A stretch of DNA of 64,000 nt, from assembly GCF_954871325.1 (NCBI RefSeq), contig NC_088775.1:65635561-65699560 (forward strand). Direction: 5' to 3'. The notes under the pieces were generated by a model. It was not told where the DNA came from. It was given only the letters and a program-made list of their open reading frames with translations, and searched no databases. The position numbers and the translations under genes are program-made. Positions 48,538 through 61,204 of this stretch are shown piece after piece (the first letter of the stretch is position 1; each line of letters begins with the position of its first letter). This DNA comes from Gordionus sp. m RMFG-2023 (taxonomy: Eukaryota > Nematomorpha > Gordioida > Chordodea > Parachordodidae).

Positions 48538-49721
48538 CGTTCAATGTGACCGGCTTCCGCGTTGTGGTAGTACCGATGATAGTACATGTCGGTTGGTGGC
48601 GAAGAACGACGGCGAGGGGACATATAATAATGAGCGCGATGAGGGGAGGTTGAACGGCCAACATGTCCTGCTGCTTCAAGAGGATCGAGGAATGGGGGCG
48701 GTGCATCCCGTGGGATAGGCTCATGGTAAAAACGATGCTGAATATCTCTTCGATCTCGGTCGCGTTCGTAGAGAAATTCCGCTTTATAACGATCGTCGAT
48801 AAAAGGTTCGTATTTCTGTTGACGGTGATGATCGGCGAGAGAGGTGCTCTTAGGAGGAATAGAAGCGTCGGCATTAAAGTGCAGTGGATGATGATGATCG
48901 GATTGAGTGCCGGGAGGATAGGGCTTGGAATAAAAGGGCGTGGAGTTATTGGCGGGGATGGTAGACAAAGATGGTGGTGGCCTGTAAATAGCGTGGCCTT
49001 GATAAGGTCCTGGCATAGGTGTATGTGGCGGTTGAACGTAATATCCAGGAGGGGGTAAAAGCGTCCTATTGTGGGGAGAAAATGAGTCTTGAATTTTGTC
49101 AATATGGTTATCAACCACGTGGGCAGAAGACCCATATTGCGACGATCTTCCAAGTGTGGAGGAATATGAAGAACGCGGAGGCGGTCCATTATAAATTGAC
49201 TGATGAGGGGGTGGACGATAAGGTGGAGGTGGCTGCAGACTGTATAAAGGAGGAACTAATGGAGGTGGAGGTGCGTTTCTGGGATGAGGTGGCTCAGGGT
49301 GTTGATGATAGTGCGAAGGTGGTGGAGCTGCATATGAAATAGATCCATTATTAGCAGCGGGCATATTGCGAGTGGGAGGTCGACCCAGACCTCCGTTCTT
49401 GCGGCCTTTGGAAAACTCGACTCGAAGTTTGTCCCCCTTGACCAAAACGCCATTCATTTTCTCGACGGCGGCGAGAGCATACTGCCGATCGGCGAACTCC
49501 ACGAAGGCAAACCCCGGAGGGTTATGGGCCATCCAAATCTCTTTGATTGTCCCAAATGGGGAAAAGGCCAGTTCTAGATCGCCTTTCTCAGCATTCTTGA
49601 TATCGCCTACGAAAAGGCGAGAGGAAGAAGAAGGCTGCTGGTGTGAATTAAAATTAGGGTTGAAATTGGGATTATGGTAAGAAATAGGGCGGGAGAGCAC
49701 CGGAGGGTGTAACATTTTCAT
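48538..49721 (-). CDS. SR-type RNA-binding protein, first coding exon (RRM)
   Basis: Starts MKMLHPPV at 49721; a second ATG two codons on could also initiate. The RRM covers residues 35-104, with RNP2 LFVGDI (36-41) and RNP1 NPPGFAFVEF (67-76). IWMAHNPPGFAFVEF followed by GDKLRVEFSKG is the signature of the SRSF3/SRSF7 subgroup (VWVARNPPGFAFVEF in the vertebrate proteins), so a role in pre-mRNA splicing or mRNA export is likely. Residues 115-394 are low complexity, rich in Pro, His, Tyr and Ser, with no second RRM or zinc knuckle, so the protein is longer (522 aa when joined to 9693-10077) than typical SRSF3 (about 164 aa). The coding frame is closed by a donor CG|GTATATAG; without splicing it would run only 23 codons into the intron. 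Exon composition is markedly GC-rich compared with its surroundings. Orthology beyond 'SRSF3-like' is not claimed. Confidence 0.9.
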
Positions 49722-49991
49722 TTCTTGTGATTAATTTTTGTTCAGATATTTTTTATATCATTGAACAAAAGCGCGCTAAGTTAAATGTGATAAATATGTA
49801 GAGTCGTGATTGAAATTTTTTAATAACGCGAAATATCTATATACAAAAAACGACATGTACAAATTAAAATAACAAAATATAAACCCCCTTATAACTAGGA
49901 ATACATCATATTCATCCCAATATTGGTCTTTTGAATAAAATATCAGACAGTAATTTTTATAACTGATTCATTATTGATTTTTAGACATTCA
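49722..49991 (-). promoter_or_regulatory. Upstream region of the SR-type gene (5' UTR/promoter, inferred)
   Basis: Only 278 bp separate the start codon from the hAT element at 50000-51110, so the 5' UTR and core promoter probably lie here or inside that element. I see no clear TATA box. An AT-rich stretch with GCGCGC at about 49770-49775 is the only local GC feature. This is inferred from position alone. Confidence 0.35.
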
Positions 49992-49999
49992 TTTATAAT

Positions 50000-51110
50000 C
50001 AGAGTTGTTAAGTAGCGGAGCTATAGGAGCGCCGCTACATTTTTTCAAAAACACCTGGGAACGGGAGCGGGAGCTAGCTACTTTTAGGGCTGGAGTGGAG
50101 GAGCGCCGCTCCACTGCTCCTTTAAATTTAAAGTATAAATTAAATAATTTTTTAAATATTAATAATGTTTGTTAATTAAAATTCAATAAAAATGAAATTT
50201 TATTTTATTTAAATTTATCTATTAATGAATGTTGAGCCAAGTTTTATATTGGTTTTTCATTTAATTATTTTAAATAATAAAATATTGAAAATTTTTTGGA
50301 AAATCTTGTAAGTCATATTAATATTCATTTTATAGATATATAATAAAAAATAGTTTTAGATATTATAGATTTAGAGATCATAGAAGAAATCGAATTTCCA
50401 TTTCCATCATATAAAAAATATTTTAAACTTCTAAAAGATGTTAATCCAGTTGATCAAACAAATTTAAGGGAAAAATGCCTTTAATGTTTAAAAAGTATTT
50501 CATTTTCAAAAGTGAGCAGTTTCAATCTAAAAAATTATTTAAAAATCTTTCTTTTAAATACAAAATGATAACTTATTTTTTTTATTTTAGAATAATTTTT
50601 TTTTAAAATGGTTATAATTATTTTTGGGCAATTCATTATAGTTGAGCCTGGGTTGTAAGATATAATGCTTTTTTAAATATATTTTAATTTTCTCATTACT
50701 TGTTTAACCTCATTTTTTATACCTGAATTAAAAAATATCTTTATAAAATACAATATCCCGCTTCGCCCTAGTGCTCCTGTGGAGCGCTTATTTAGTATTG
50801 CAAAACAGGTCATAGGGGAGAAGCATGGATGTTTTTTAGATTTAGAAAATTTATTACTTTTAAAGGCTAATAAAAGATTATAAATATATTGATAGATCAT
50901 TTAATATAAAATAAAACCTTTTGATAAAAAATATGACACTGTTTCGCGTACTTTCTAAAAAAATGAAAATCAAAACGGTTATGGAGTGGCGCTCCATTAC
51001 TTGGAGCGGGGAGCTAACTCCTTTTAAAAATGTAGTAGCGGGAGCTAGCTCCTTTTGAGAAGGTAGGAGCGGGAGTTAGCTACTTTTAAAAAAGAGTGTT
51101 AACAACTCTG
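50000..51110 (+). mobile_element. hAT deletion derivative (CAGAGTTGTTAA ends) next to the gene start
   Basis: Ends CAGAGTTGTTAAGTAGC and GTGTTAACAACTCTG; perfect TSDs TTTATAAT at 49992-49999 and 51111-51118. GGAGCGGGAGCTAGCTCC-type motifs crowd both ends. Two plus-strand coding remnants survive. About 50365-50540 reads EEIEFPFPSYKKYFKLL and NLREKCL.CLKSISFS (BED-like N-terminus). About 50722-50883 reads KYNIPLRPSAPVERLFSIAK followed by a C-terminal block ending LLLLKANKRL. The catalytic centre is deleted. Termini and protein resemble hAT B inside the intron. Confidence 0.88.
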
Positions 51111-51446
51111 TTTATAATACATTGTTAGTTAGATTCATAAACATGATAATTTCTTATATATTTTTATATATACATTACCGGCCATAAATGGCTGCCCACC
51201 CTGCATTTTTACATAAAAAAATACATGTCAAAAATGACCAATTTGGTATAGGGTTCATTAGTATTTTTCAGTAACAATTTTAAGTTGCCCATTGTTTTTT
51301 GGAAGAAAGTCATTAATCACATCCTAATATGCTTATTAATATTCATTTTTAATTATTTTAAAAAAAATTCCTAGATTTTTTTTGTTTTAAATCCTTGTTT
51401 AAAAAAACTTTTAGTCTTTATAAATTTTAACGAACATTCGACCAAA

Positions 51447-52846
51447 ATGATTAAAAGAAAAGATATTTCTATTCCAACTAAATGCAAAATAATTAATTTA
51501 CATATAAGTGGTAAAAGTAATCGCCGAATTGCCAGAGAATTAACCCTAGCTCGAAGAACAGTCGATTGTATACTTAAAAGATTAAGCAACAATAATACAA
51601 TATCGAATCCAAAGAGGCCTGAAAGACACCGCAAAACGACTTAAAATGATAGGTATATCGCAAGGATCAGTAAACGCAATCGACGCCTTGTCACCTCAGA
51701 GATAGCTGCGGAGATTAATCTGACTCGAGAAAACCCGATAAGTGTCATAACTGTGAAAAGACGCCTTAGGAGCTTTAAACTTTATGGTAGGGTAGCGGTC
51801 AAAAAGCCACTCTGAGCAAAAAAAATAAACTCAAGCAATTAGACTGGAAAACATCAATTTTGGACATCTGTCAACTGGTACCACGTCTTATGGAGTGATG
51901 GGTCAAAATTCGCTTCGGTTCTAAAAGAAGGCAATATATCCTCCGCTCAGCTGGAGAGCGATCACTGCATAATTCCTATGGTCAAATTCGGGGGAGGGTC
52001 TGCTATGGTGTGGGGGTGCTTTGGTGCCGGGGCAACCGGCGACATTGTCAAAATTAAAAGAATCCTTAACAAAGATGGATAGCGGCAAATCATTGAGTAC
52101 CATGTGATTTCATCAGGAAAGCGTTTGATCGGGAATAACTTTTTATTTCAACAAGATAATGATCCAAAGTAGTGATCAGCATCGGGCCTAATTTTTCAAG
52201 CCCGGCCCGATATTTTTTTAAAAAAGATTTGCCGGCCCGGCCCGAACTCAATATTTATTTTTAAAAAATTTACCGGCCCGGCCAGGCCCGAATTTATTTG
52301 AATATAGAAATTTTTTTTTATAATTATTTAAAATAAAAGGCATATGCTATATAGCGTTTAGTTTCAATTAAATCAAAAATTTTTATTTACATAAAAAATT
52401 CAATATAAAATTGATAAATTTAGATATATTTAATAAAATTTCCAAGGTCTGACCCAACCCGGCCCAAATTTTTTTTATAAATATTAGGCCCAAGCCCGGT
52501 CCAAAACCCGTTTGGGCCAGGCCTAACTTTGAAGACCTCTAATCCAAAGCATAAATCCAGGCTATGCAAAGATTATTTACAAAATCTACAACATGGTGTT
52601 CTCAAGTTGATGACTTGGCCATCCCAGTCCCCAGATCTCAATCCAATTGAACTTTTATGTGATCACCTTGATTGCCAAGCGTGAAAAAGTCCTCTAACCT
52701 CTCATTCGCACCTTTGGGAAGTATTACAGAGAGAATGGAACAATATCACTTCCGAGTATTTAAAAAATCTCATCGAAAAATTACCAAAAATTTGTGCAGC
52801 AATTATTAAGAATACAGGTGGTCATATTGATGAGACCAAAATTTGA
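51447..52846 (+). pseudogene. Tc1 transposase (DD34E), broken
   Basis: N-terminal paired-type HTH: MIKRKDISIPTKCKIINLHI, SNRRIARELTLARRTVDCIL; second HTH with ITVKRRLRSFKLYGRVAVKK. Catalytic domain: YHVLWSDGSKFASV (Asp 1), GGGSAMVWGCFGAG (glycine-rich box), NNFLFQQDNDPK (Asp 2; the MITE is inserted immediately after this), WPSQSPDLNPIELL (Glu of DD34E), and the end GGHIDETKI then TGA at 52846. About 340 residues originally. Several in-frame stops and a frame change after RKTT near 51640 mark it as inactive. Confidence 0.9.
52170..52541 (+). mobile_element. hAT-type MITE inserted in Tc1 transposase
   Basis: Starts TAGTGATCAGCATCGGGCC and ends GGCCTAACTTTGAAGACCTCTA; perfect TSD ATCCAAAG at 52162-52169 and 52542-52549. 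The TSD sequence is Tc1 coding (codons around QQDNDPK), so the empty site is clear. GCCCGGCCCGA motifs occupy both ends. Same family as 11138-11512 and the tip at 62257. Confidence 0.9.
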
Positions 52847-52984
52847 TCTTAATTAATTGCTATGCCTTTTATTTTATGTATTAATATGTAAACTTATAAA
52901 TAAATTTGAACCTCATATTGTGTTATTTGTCTTATTTTAAGAAAAATGTTAAGAAAATGCAGGGTGGGCAATTTATGGCCAGTA

Positions 52985-55900
52985 GTGTATATAAAATATT
53001 TTACACTTTTATATTTTGCCTTTTCTAAAAAAATACATTTGTATCGGTAATGTATAACTAATATTCAAAAATGATAATTACATAATTGATTATAATATTT
53101 TATATATAAGCCATGGATTAATAATAAAAAAAAATACAAAATAGCAAACTAAAAGGAGTGCTATTTATTTTTTCCTGTTTCTTTTAATTTCTTTAACTTT
53201 ATAAATTAATTCTATAATGATAAAATGGAAAAAATGATGAAATTATGTTTGTTTTTTTTTTAAAAAAACACCCAATATAATTAAAATCCTAGTTTTGACC
53301 AATAATAAATTGATATAGGTATTGGTTTTAGTACTAATATCGGCCAAAAGGTGATAATGGTGCATCTCTAATATTGGTTTTAAGCCCATTCACAAACAAT
53401 CGAATATTAGAATAATTGTTTTTTAAATAGAAATAAATAATGCATAATTATATAAAAATAAAAGTTGCAAGTTTTAACCTAAATTCCCAAGAAAATTTAA
53501 AATGTTTTCTATATTTTTTTAAACACATAATTCTAAATTATAAATATAGATATTTATTTGTAATGAATTAAATTTTAAATTGTGTTGATACTCAGATGTG
53601 GCAGAAACATGAATACTTGTAATTAAAATACCAAATACTTTTTTGTATTTATTTGAATATTTTAGAGAACATTTAGTATTTGTATTTTAAATACTAATAA
53701 ATATCAGGTATTGAACTTATTATAATTTCATAATTTTCAAAAAAATACAAATATAATTTTTTGAGCATTGGTTTTGTATCCATATGGTGTTCATGGCAAG
53801 ACAGCTATGTACATTATTAATTGCCTGGCCAATCTAAAAAAATAAATAACATTAAACTAGGCCAGTATATAGTTTAACCAATACCTAAATAAAAATGGAA
53901 ACTAACCCTCAAAATTTAATTTTTAAGCTGGCATTAAGATGAATTGTTAAAAAATTTATGAATTAAAACCCATGCTTTTTTATTCCTAAAGTGAAATTGT
54001 ATGTAGTTTAAGTTATAAATTTTACCCAAACCAAAATTTTTGAGCTCTAGTTAAATTAGATCTGGAGTTATGAAATTGTGGGATAGACATAATCTTATTT
54101 TAATAAATTTCAGATTAATCAAAAAATATTGTTGAAAAAATAATAATATAATAATTTGTAGCACATAAAATTATCTTTAGAAAAATGCAAATTAAAAAAA
54201 TGATGGTATTACTCATTCAGGGATATTTGGAGAAAATGTTTTTTAAGTAAATGTTGCTTACTCAAAATATAAAAAAATTGTTTTACTGGAAACCCTGAAG
54301 AATTTTAGCAGTGAAAAAATGATGTTTTATCTGTGACTTTTCCAGCAAAATTATTTTCATTTGACATTCATTTCAAAATCACAAAATCATGACTGGACAG
54401 GACTTTGGAGCCATACAATTCTGAGTCTAGGTAAGTTAGAACTTTATATTGATTTTAGTAAAATTTATAACTTATTAAATATACAAAGCTTGATTCATTT
54501 CATCCATAAACCATATAAGAATATGACCCTGACCTGATGTTAATTCTCATATATAAATAAATAAATAAATATAATGAATTATAGTTTTCTTCTTTTTTAA
54601 TAAACACTATTTAGGTAACAATAACAGGTATCAGTACTTAATATCTGCTATTGGCTGGAGTTAAAAATATTTTTAAAATAATGGGTTGGTTGATGATTAA
54701 AAATTTTCAGATAGAATGAGTTTGAAAAAGTTATATTAATTTTTTATAATATAATATTGAATTTTATAAATTTAAGTTTATATATATTATAAAAAAAAGT
54801 CAAAATAACAAATTAAGTAATGTAATGAGGCCAAGCAAAATTTTTCAATAAATGAGCAGGCCAATTTCTCATAAACCATAAGTAGATAGGCAGGTTAAAC
54901 CAATACATTTCAATTTAATTAGTGTATCTTATTTTTAATTTAGAGTTAAGCCCAGCTAGTCCATGGAGGCCTTTGACCTACATACTACAGAACAGGTGTT
55001 AGACTAAGTTTTATAAAATTAAAAAAAGTAGATCAGCATAGTTTTCTGAATTTATGGTCTTAGATTAAAAACAAAACATTTCCTGTTTTTAAGTTTTGGC
55101 CTTTTGGCTGATAAAAATTAAAAACTTCTTATCAAACAGAAAATATAATTTAAATGTATATATAAAGACCACAATATAAATTTTATATAATTAGTAGTCA
55201 AATCAAATCAAATATGTGCGTATTAATATAATAATTTTATGAGTAATTTATTTGATAAGTTAATCATTTATAGATATTTCATCATTTAATAGTAAAATAA
55301 TAAAGTTGTTTAAATCAGATAATTTAAAAAAAAAATTTCAATATATTAAAATGTTATTTCATTATAAATCCAGAAGATGTAGATCAAAATTATTTATTAT
55401 ATATGCAATCATTTAAAGATAATGTACCCTTATAATTTTATTTATTTTTCAAAATGGCTATATATACCTGCGAACAGCGAAAAAGCGAGAAGAGATATAA
55501 GGAATTGAAATTTAATTGTAGAGGGCGTTAAAGATATTTCTATATTATGTTACATATATCATTTAGAATTGAATTAATAAGAACAATACAAAAATTTGTA
55601 TCTTAAGAAGTATATTGTATATATGGTGGAAAAAGTACTAGAATTAATCTTTATTAGCTTAAAGTGATATTGAAAATTTCTTATGGGTAGGAACCTCTCC
55701 CCTTCTGTCTACTATGCTAAACCTATGTTACATGCAGTAATATACTTGAGCATTTTGTTTGAGGGTAATTTTTTACGAAATCACTTTACTTTTTATATAA
55801 TTAATGTAAAATAATCAAAATTTTATATTTCATTTATAACTACACTTCTTATATTTTTAAACGAGTTAGTTAAATTTTATTTACCAGTGTAAATTTCCAT

Positions 55901-56127
55901 TAAAAGCAAATTTACTTATTTAAAAATATATATTTATCGTCAGTAAACATATATTTTTTTTCATACAAATATGATTATAAAAATAAAATTATATTTCATC
56001 TTTTACAATTATCCAATGATATTATATATATATATCATTGCAATTATCATAACTCTTTTCGTTTAAAAAATATACAAATACAAAATAAAACTATCTACTA
56101 AACTGAAAATCAATAAAATTGTAATAC
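52985..56127. other. AT-rich intergenic stretch, no gene recognised
   Basis: More than 3 kb with stops in all frames. There is a short (AAAT)n-type microsatellite at about 54555-54575, and GGTGCATCTCTA at about 53360, which could be a hAT tip without a partner. No RNA gene, host exon or paired repeat found. Confidence 0.5.
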
Positions 56128-56135
56128 AATCTTGT

Positions 56136-58126
56136 CAGGGGCGTCGCTAGCCTTTACAATCTCAGGGGGCTAAACTAAAAAAAAATTTATGGGGAGCGAA
56201 GCCCCATATTTCTCAATTCGCGGGCCTTCGGCCCGCTTTTATCCGGCCTTCGGCCGGGTTTTATATTAATATATTATACTTTTTTAAAATTAACTAACTC
56301 TAAATAATTATACTGAATGTCATTTATTATACTTTGTGTCAAAATTAACTAGCATATAAATCATTAAAATATACGACATTTCTAAAAATAATACTTTTTA
56401 ATACAAAATCTATTAATTACATACAGTATAAAATATTTTTGATTGTTGATATAAAAAAAATTTGCGCCTAAAGAATTATAAATGGTAAAAACGGTTAATT
56501 AATTCATATATATATGCCTCAATTGATAATGGTTTTTGAAAACTACATAATATAATATAATATTAGCAACTTACATTGACAAAAGGTCATGAAACTAATA
56601 TAACTCTCTATTACCATTTTTGACAATGTTTTATAGAATAGACTAATAAGAATAAATTTATAAACTTTACCAAATTAACAATTCTTGAAGAAGAGAATAT
56701 AAACGACCAATCTAAATCATAAACTATATGGTGGGATGGAAGCTATCGAGAAAATTATTGTATATTAAATTTCTATGAGATTATCTTCCATTTTTAATGA
56801 TATATAAACGGCTACACAGTTGACCATTATTGCTTATATAAATTATGCGATCATATGCTCTCAGCAGCTATAGTAATAATCTTAAATTACATGGCCACAC
56901 AAATAATAGATGCTGGTTAATTTGCAGTCCTAGGCATGACACTCACGATGGTAACCCATATCAGAATTTATTCTGTTAGATAATTTGATAAAACAAAAAC
57001 ATTAAAAACATTTAGAAGTAATTATGCAAATATATTGAAGCCTTGAGTTATTTACACGGCAAAAATGCCATATTAGAAATGAAACATTTTGTAACTACAA
57101 AATAAGAACTAGAGTGATATCATGAAAGCATTTAGGATTTTATATATTATTGTCGCACCATCTCTAGTTGGCATATTATATTTTAAAATAATATTAGTTT
57201 GTAATAATATTAAAAATATATTCGTATTAAAAATTTAACTCAAATCTATATTCCGAAGAAGAAAATAGCTTCTTAAAAACACGTAAAAAAGAGAAGAAAA
57301 GATATCTAATTTATTACATTCATAGTAGGATGAATAATAATACGCTTAATTTTAATTATATTGTAAATAAATAGATGGAGTTAAATATTTGTAAGCAAAT
57401 TATTACTTATATTTATTATCAAAAGCATTTATTAGTAAAGTTTTAAAATATTAACTGTAATATATTATATAACTGTCAGATACATCTGTAAAAGTGGCAT
57501 TTTACTTAATATTTTATAAAAAATTATATATAATAGAGGATTATAAACTATATGTCTACTTACTTTTTATAAATAAATCTTTTATACTTATTTGGATTTG
57601 GACCTTGAAAATAATTTTAGGAAAAGACATGATAATTAAATTTAAAAATCAATAATATAGTTGATTAGTGATTTTGAACTCGGCTAAAATATTAAATTAT
57701 TAATTTTCAATTAATAAATGATTAAATTTTTAATTAGGGTTATATAATAATTTAAATAATAAAGGTCAATTAAGCTTCAACTGATAATGCTAAATTAATA
57801 TTTAGTGAATGATATTGTTATATTTTTAACATAGAATTTGATTGCAAGCTGACATAGTATAATTTATATGTAATAATCTAATCTAATATTTAAATAAGTT
57901 TTCATTTAATAAAAATTAAGATAGTCTTATTAATTTTTTAATAAATTAAATCTATATATGATTCAATATAATTATAAAAGAAATTATTCAGAGGGCAATT
58001 AAAAACATTTATTTTTAGCTCAAGGGGATATTAAGGAACCATTAAAAAAAAAATTTTGCTTCAGGGGGCTATTCAAACTTTTTAGGGGGCTCGAGCCCCT
58101 GCGCTTCCCCCCTAGCGATGCCACTG
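56136..58126. mobile_element. U: nonautonomous hAT-type element with GC-rich hairpins
   Basis: Starts CAGGGGCGTCGCTAGCC and ends CCTAGCGATGCCACTG; perfect TSDs AATCTTGT at 56128-56135 and 58127-58134. Within 150 bp of the left end are palindromes GGGGAGCGAAGCCCC, GCGGGCCTTCGGCCCGC and CCGGCCTTCGGCCGG, standing out in a very AT-rich body. I find no transposase. Interior sequence at about 57360-57600 is similar to 60200-60430 in element I, so the two are related nonautonomous families. Confidence 0.85.
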
Positions 58127-58134
58127 AATCTTGT

Positions 58135-58459
58135 TCATTAAATTAATGATTCTTCTGAATTTAAAGAAAATGTCCATTAACTTCGAACCAAAATTAGAAT
58201 AATTAGACAAATATAATAAACGTCGGCATAGAATTGGAGTGCTCCACTTGCGCAAATGTTTAAAATGGAAAATCAACATTAAAGATTAAAATCAAATATA
58301 TAAGCTTATTGGACAATTTTGACAGAGCTATAACTTTGGCAAAAATTTATATTTTTTAAACTAGTTTTTATTTGCAATGAATAAGTTAAAGTTATTACCA
58401 CTTCTAACTCAAAAATTTTGAAAATGTCAAGTGGGGCACTCCAATTCTAGACGTACGAT
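58135..58459. other. Intergenic spacer, no feature
   Basis: Separates elements U and L; AT-rich, no coding motif or element end seen. Confidence 0.5.
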
Positions 58460-61204
58460 CAGGCGTGTACGCAGCGGGGGGGGGAAGAAATTTCCTCTCC
58501 CCTCAAAGCCAAAAAAAGCAGATGCCGAATATATTTTTCAGAAATATTATTGTTTATATTAATTATATTTGTTAATAATTATTCTTATCTCATATTAAAT
58601 ATTTTATAACATTTATTTATCACACAAATCTACTAAGATATTTTATCAATTAATTTCGTTTTCTTCCGGCGTGATATTTACTTATTATTTTCTATTTTTT
58701 AGTGGCGTAATATTTATCTACCATTTTCAAATTTCTAGTTAAATAATAATTTCTGAAACTCATTGCCCAACAGGGAGAAAGAAATTGCAAGCTTGTCCAA
58801 CGAGATAGAGTCCTCGCCATCAAGCAGTAACAACTTTTATGGAGTTAGAAGAGCCGATTATTTGCTATTACTGAAATATCACAATGGCCTAAAAAAAATA
58901 TTTCTTCAGAAGCAAGAAAATTATTGGATTCAATGCTTATTCCAAATTTTTTCCCTCATTAGAATGTATTATTTAATTATATAACAATATGTAATACTTT
59001 TCAAAAACATGACAATGACTTGATTAAGAAGATGAGAATATCGGAGAGAATCTTATTAGAACTCAAGGAAATTAGGGCTAATGTTGATGCAGAATTTCAT
59101 ATTTTATGTTATTGTTGAGTCAAAAGCAAAGATATACGTTTAATATTTGTCTCCCTCGACCTGCAGCATGAGAAGCTCAACGTTTAGGATCAGTAGAAGA
59201 GTATTATACAAATGTCCCCTCTTCTAGATACATTTATAACCCAAATAAATGAATGGCTTTTAATTCATCATGCAACACTTACCAATCTGCAAATATTACT
59301 TCCATAAAAGCCTTACCAACCTTTTTCAGATGGTGATAGAAAAAATAAATAATTATTAGATTTAAGATGTTAAAATATCTTATGATGCCTTATTAGCTGA
59401 ATAACTATGTTTATATTAAATATGGTTGATATAGTCTTAAAAAAATGCTATGGATGCTTTGCATTTCAAACATATTTTAGATAATATTTCCAATGTATTA
59501 AAAGGGTTTATATATATTAGCAACTCTTCCATAGGCGTAGCCGGGGGGTGAGGGGGGGGGCAAGGGAATATTTTCCCCTCCCCTTTCAAATATTTAACAC
59601 TTTTTGTGAATATCATTTTAAGCTAATAAAAAAATATCTCCCTTAGTCCTCCCCCTACTCACTGACCCCCAAAATGTAAGCACCTTAAACAATAATTAGA
59701 AAGAATGTAAAAGTTGATATTTTTTTAAACTAAAACTATTCATCATAATTTATCCATGGAATAAAGCATTTATATATTAAAAAAGTAAACCAAAAATGTT
59801 TTTAAAGAAATGTAATATAAGCAAGATAAGTCTTATGACAAAAGTGAAATGTATTATAATTATAATAATAGATCAATAAATTACTAAATAATAGTGAGTA
59901 ATTTTAATTTATTTTTCCTAATAAAAGTAAAATATAATTATAAAACTATTGATAAAATTAAATCATAAATTAAATAAAAAAATTAAAGCACAATCAATAC
60001 AAACAGTGGAATAATATATGTCGTAGATTTACAGTATATCTAATTTTATCAATTATCATATGACAATCAAATAATTTTTACAAATACGAATCATATATTT
60101 TACGGAAAACTATAAAATATTGATAAGAACATCAGAAAATATCTCTTAAAGACATTGTAGGATGAATAATATGAAGATTAATTTTTAATATAATTTTTAT
60201 TTAAATAGATGACGTTAAATAATTGAATGCAAATTATTGCTATATTTATTATCAAGAGCATTGATTAGTAAAATTTGTTAATATATTAACTGTAATATAT
60301 TCTCTAGTGTCAACCATGTCTGTAAAAGTGGAAATTTACCTAGTATTTTGTAACCAATTCTATATAGTAGAGGAATATCAACTATATGTCTATTTACTTT
60401 TTATATATAAATTTCTTGTACTTGTTTGGAATAAATTATTACCATGCTTTTATATTAATGTATATAGAAGTAATTTATTATATTATATATAAATTAATAA
60501 AAATATATTTCAGTTCCAGGCTTATTTTTTTTATTAAAAATAACCTTCTATCTTGTAAAAATATTTAACGACTATATATAGGTTGTATTCCATATCAAAT
60601 TAACTGAAGATTCAACCCGACCTCCTTCGATTTTTTTTAAAATTTGTATAATGGTGGTATATACACTAACAAAATATAAAATATTAATTCTCAACTCAGA
60701 TTACTTCATAAGATATGGCCATCTTTAGAAACGCGGAAATTCTAAAATACACTATATTTAATTTTAAATATCTCAAAAAGTAATTAAACTAAAGACATGA
60801 TTTAAATTTTATTTAATAGCTCTAGAATAGTTCTATAATATGACATAAAATTTATTTTATTGAAAAAAAGTCTATTACCAAAAACCGGAAATGGCTATAA
60901 AAATTGCTCTTTTTTTTCTTTTAAATTTTTTTACAGATAGACATTATACTTCTTAATATTTGTACAAAATCCTAGATTGGGACGAGTACTGGGCCAAAAG
61001 TTATTACACTTTAAATATAAGCAGTATGGCCTAAATCCTATATTATGCCAAATATAGAGTAATTATTTTTTTTAAAAAGTGGGCAATATATGTGAATAAA
61101 AGCATTAAAACTAAAATCCTAAAAAATCATTTTGCATTTATTAAATGTTAAAAAACTCATAACATTTACCAAATTGTATTGTATTATTTTAAATATAACG
61201 CATA

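Larger units (their letters stand above)
51178..52982 (+). mobile_element. Tc1-type transposon with a nested MITE
   Basis: Inverted ends CCGGCCATAAATGGC...GCCCACCCTGCATTTT and AAAATGCAGGGTGGGC...ATTTATGGCCAG; TA at 51176-51177 and 52983-52984. Without the MITE at 52170-52541 and its TSD the element is 1,425 bp, a normal size for Tc1. It carries a transposase pseudogene. Confidence 0.92.

Noticed and set aside
48530-49680. Open frames antisense to or overlapping the SR-type exon (48530-49189 minus, 48663-49058 plus, 49019-49342 plus, 49366-49680 plus)
   Set aside because: They arise from the GC-rich composition of the real exon; none shows a domain, while the RRM frame has clear RNP motifs and a matching splice donor.
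53330-53370. GGTGCATCTCTA as a hAT terminus
   Set aside because: Looks like a terminus but no inverted partner or duplication was found nearby.
60307-60568. Short Tyr/Leu-rich frames in element I
   Set aside because: Low-complexity translation of AT-rich DNA within a nonautonomous transposon.
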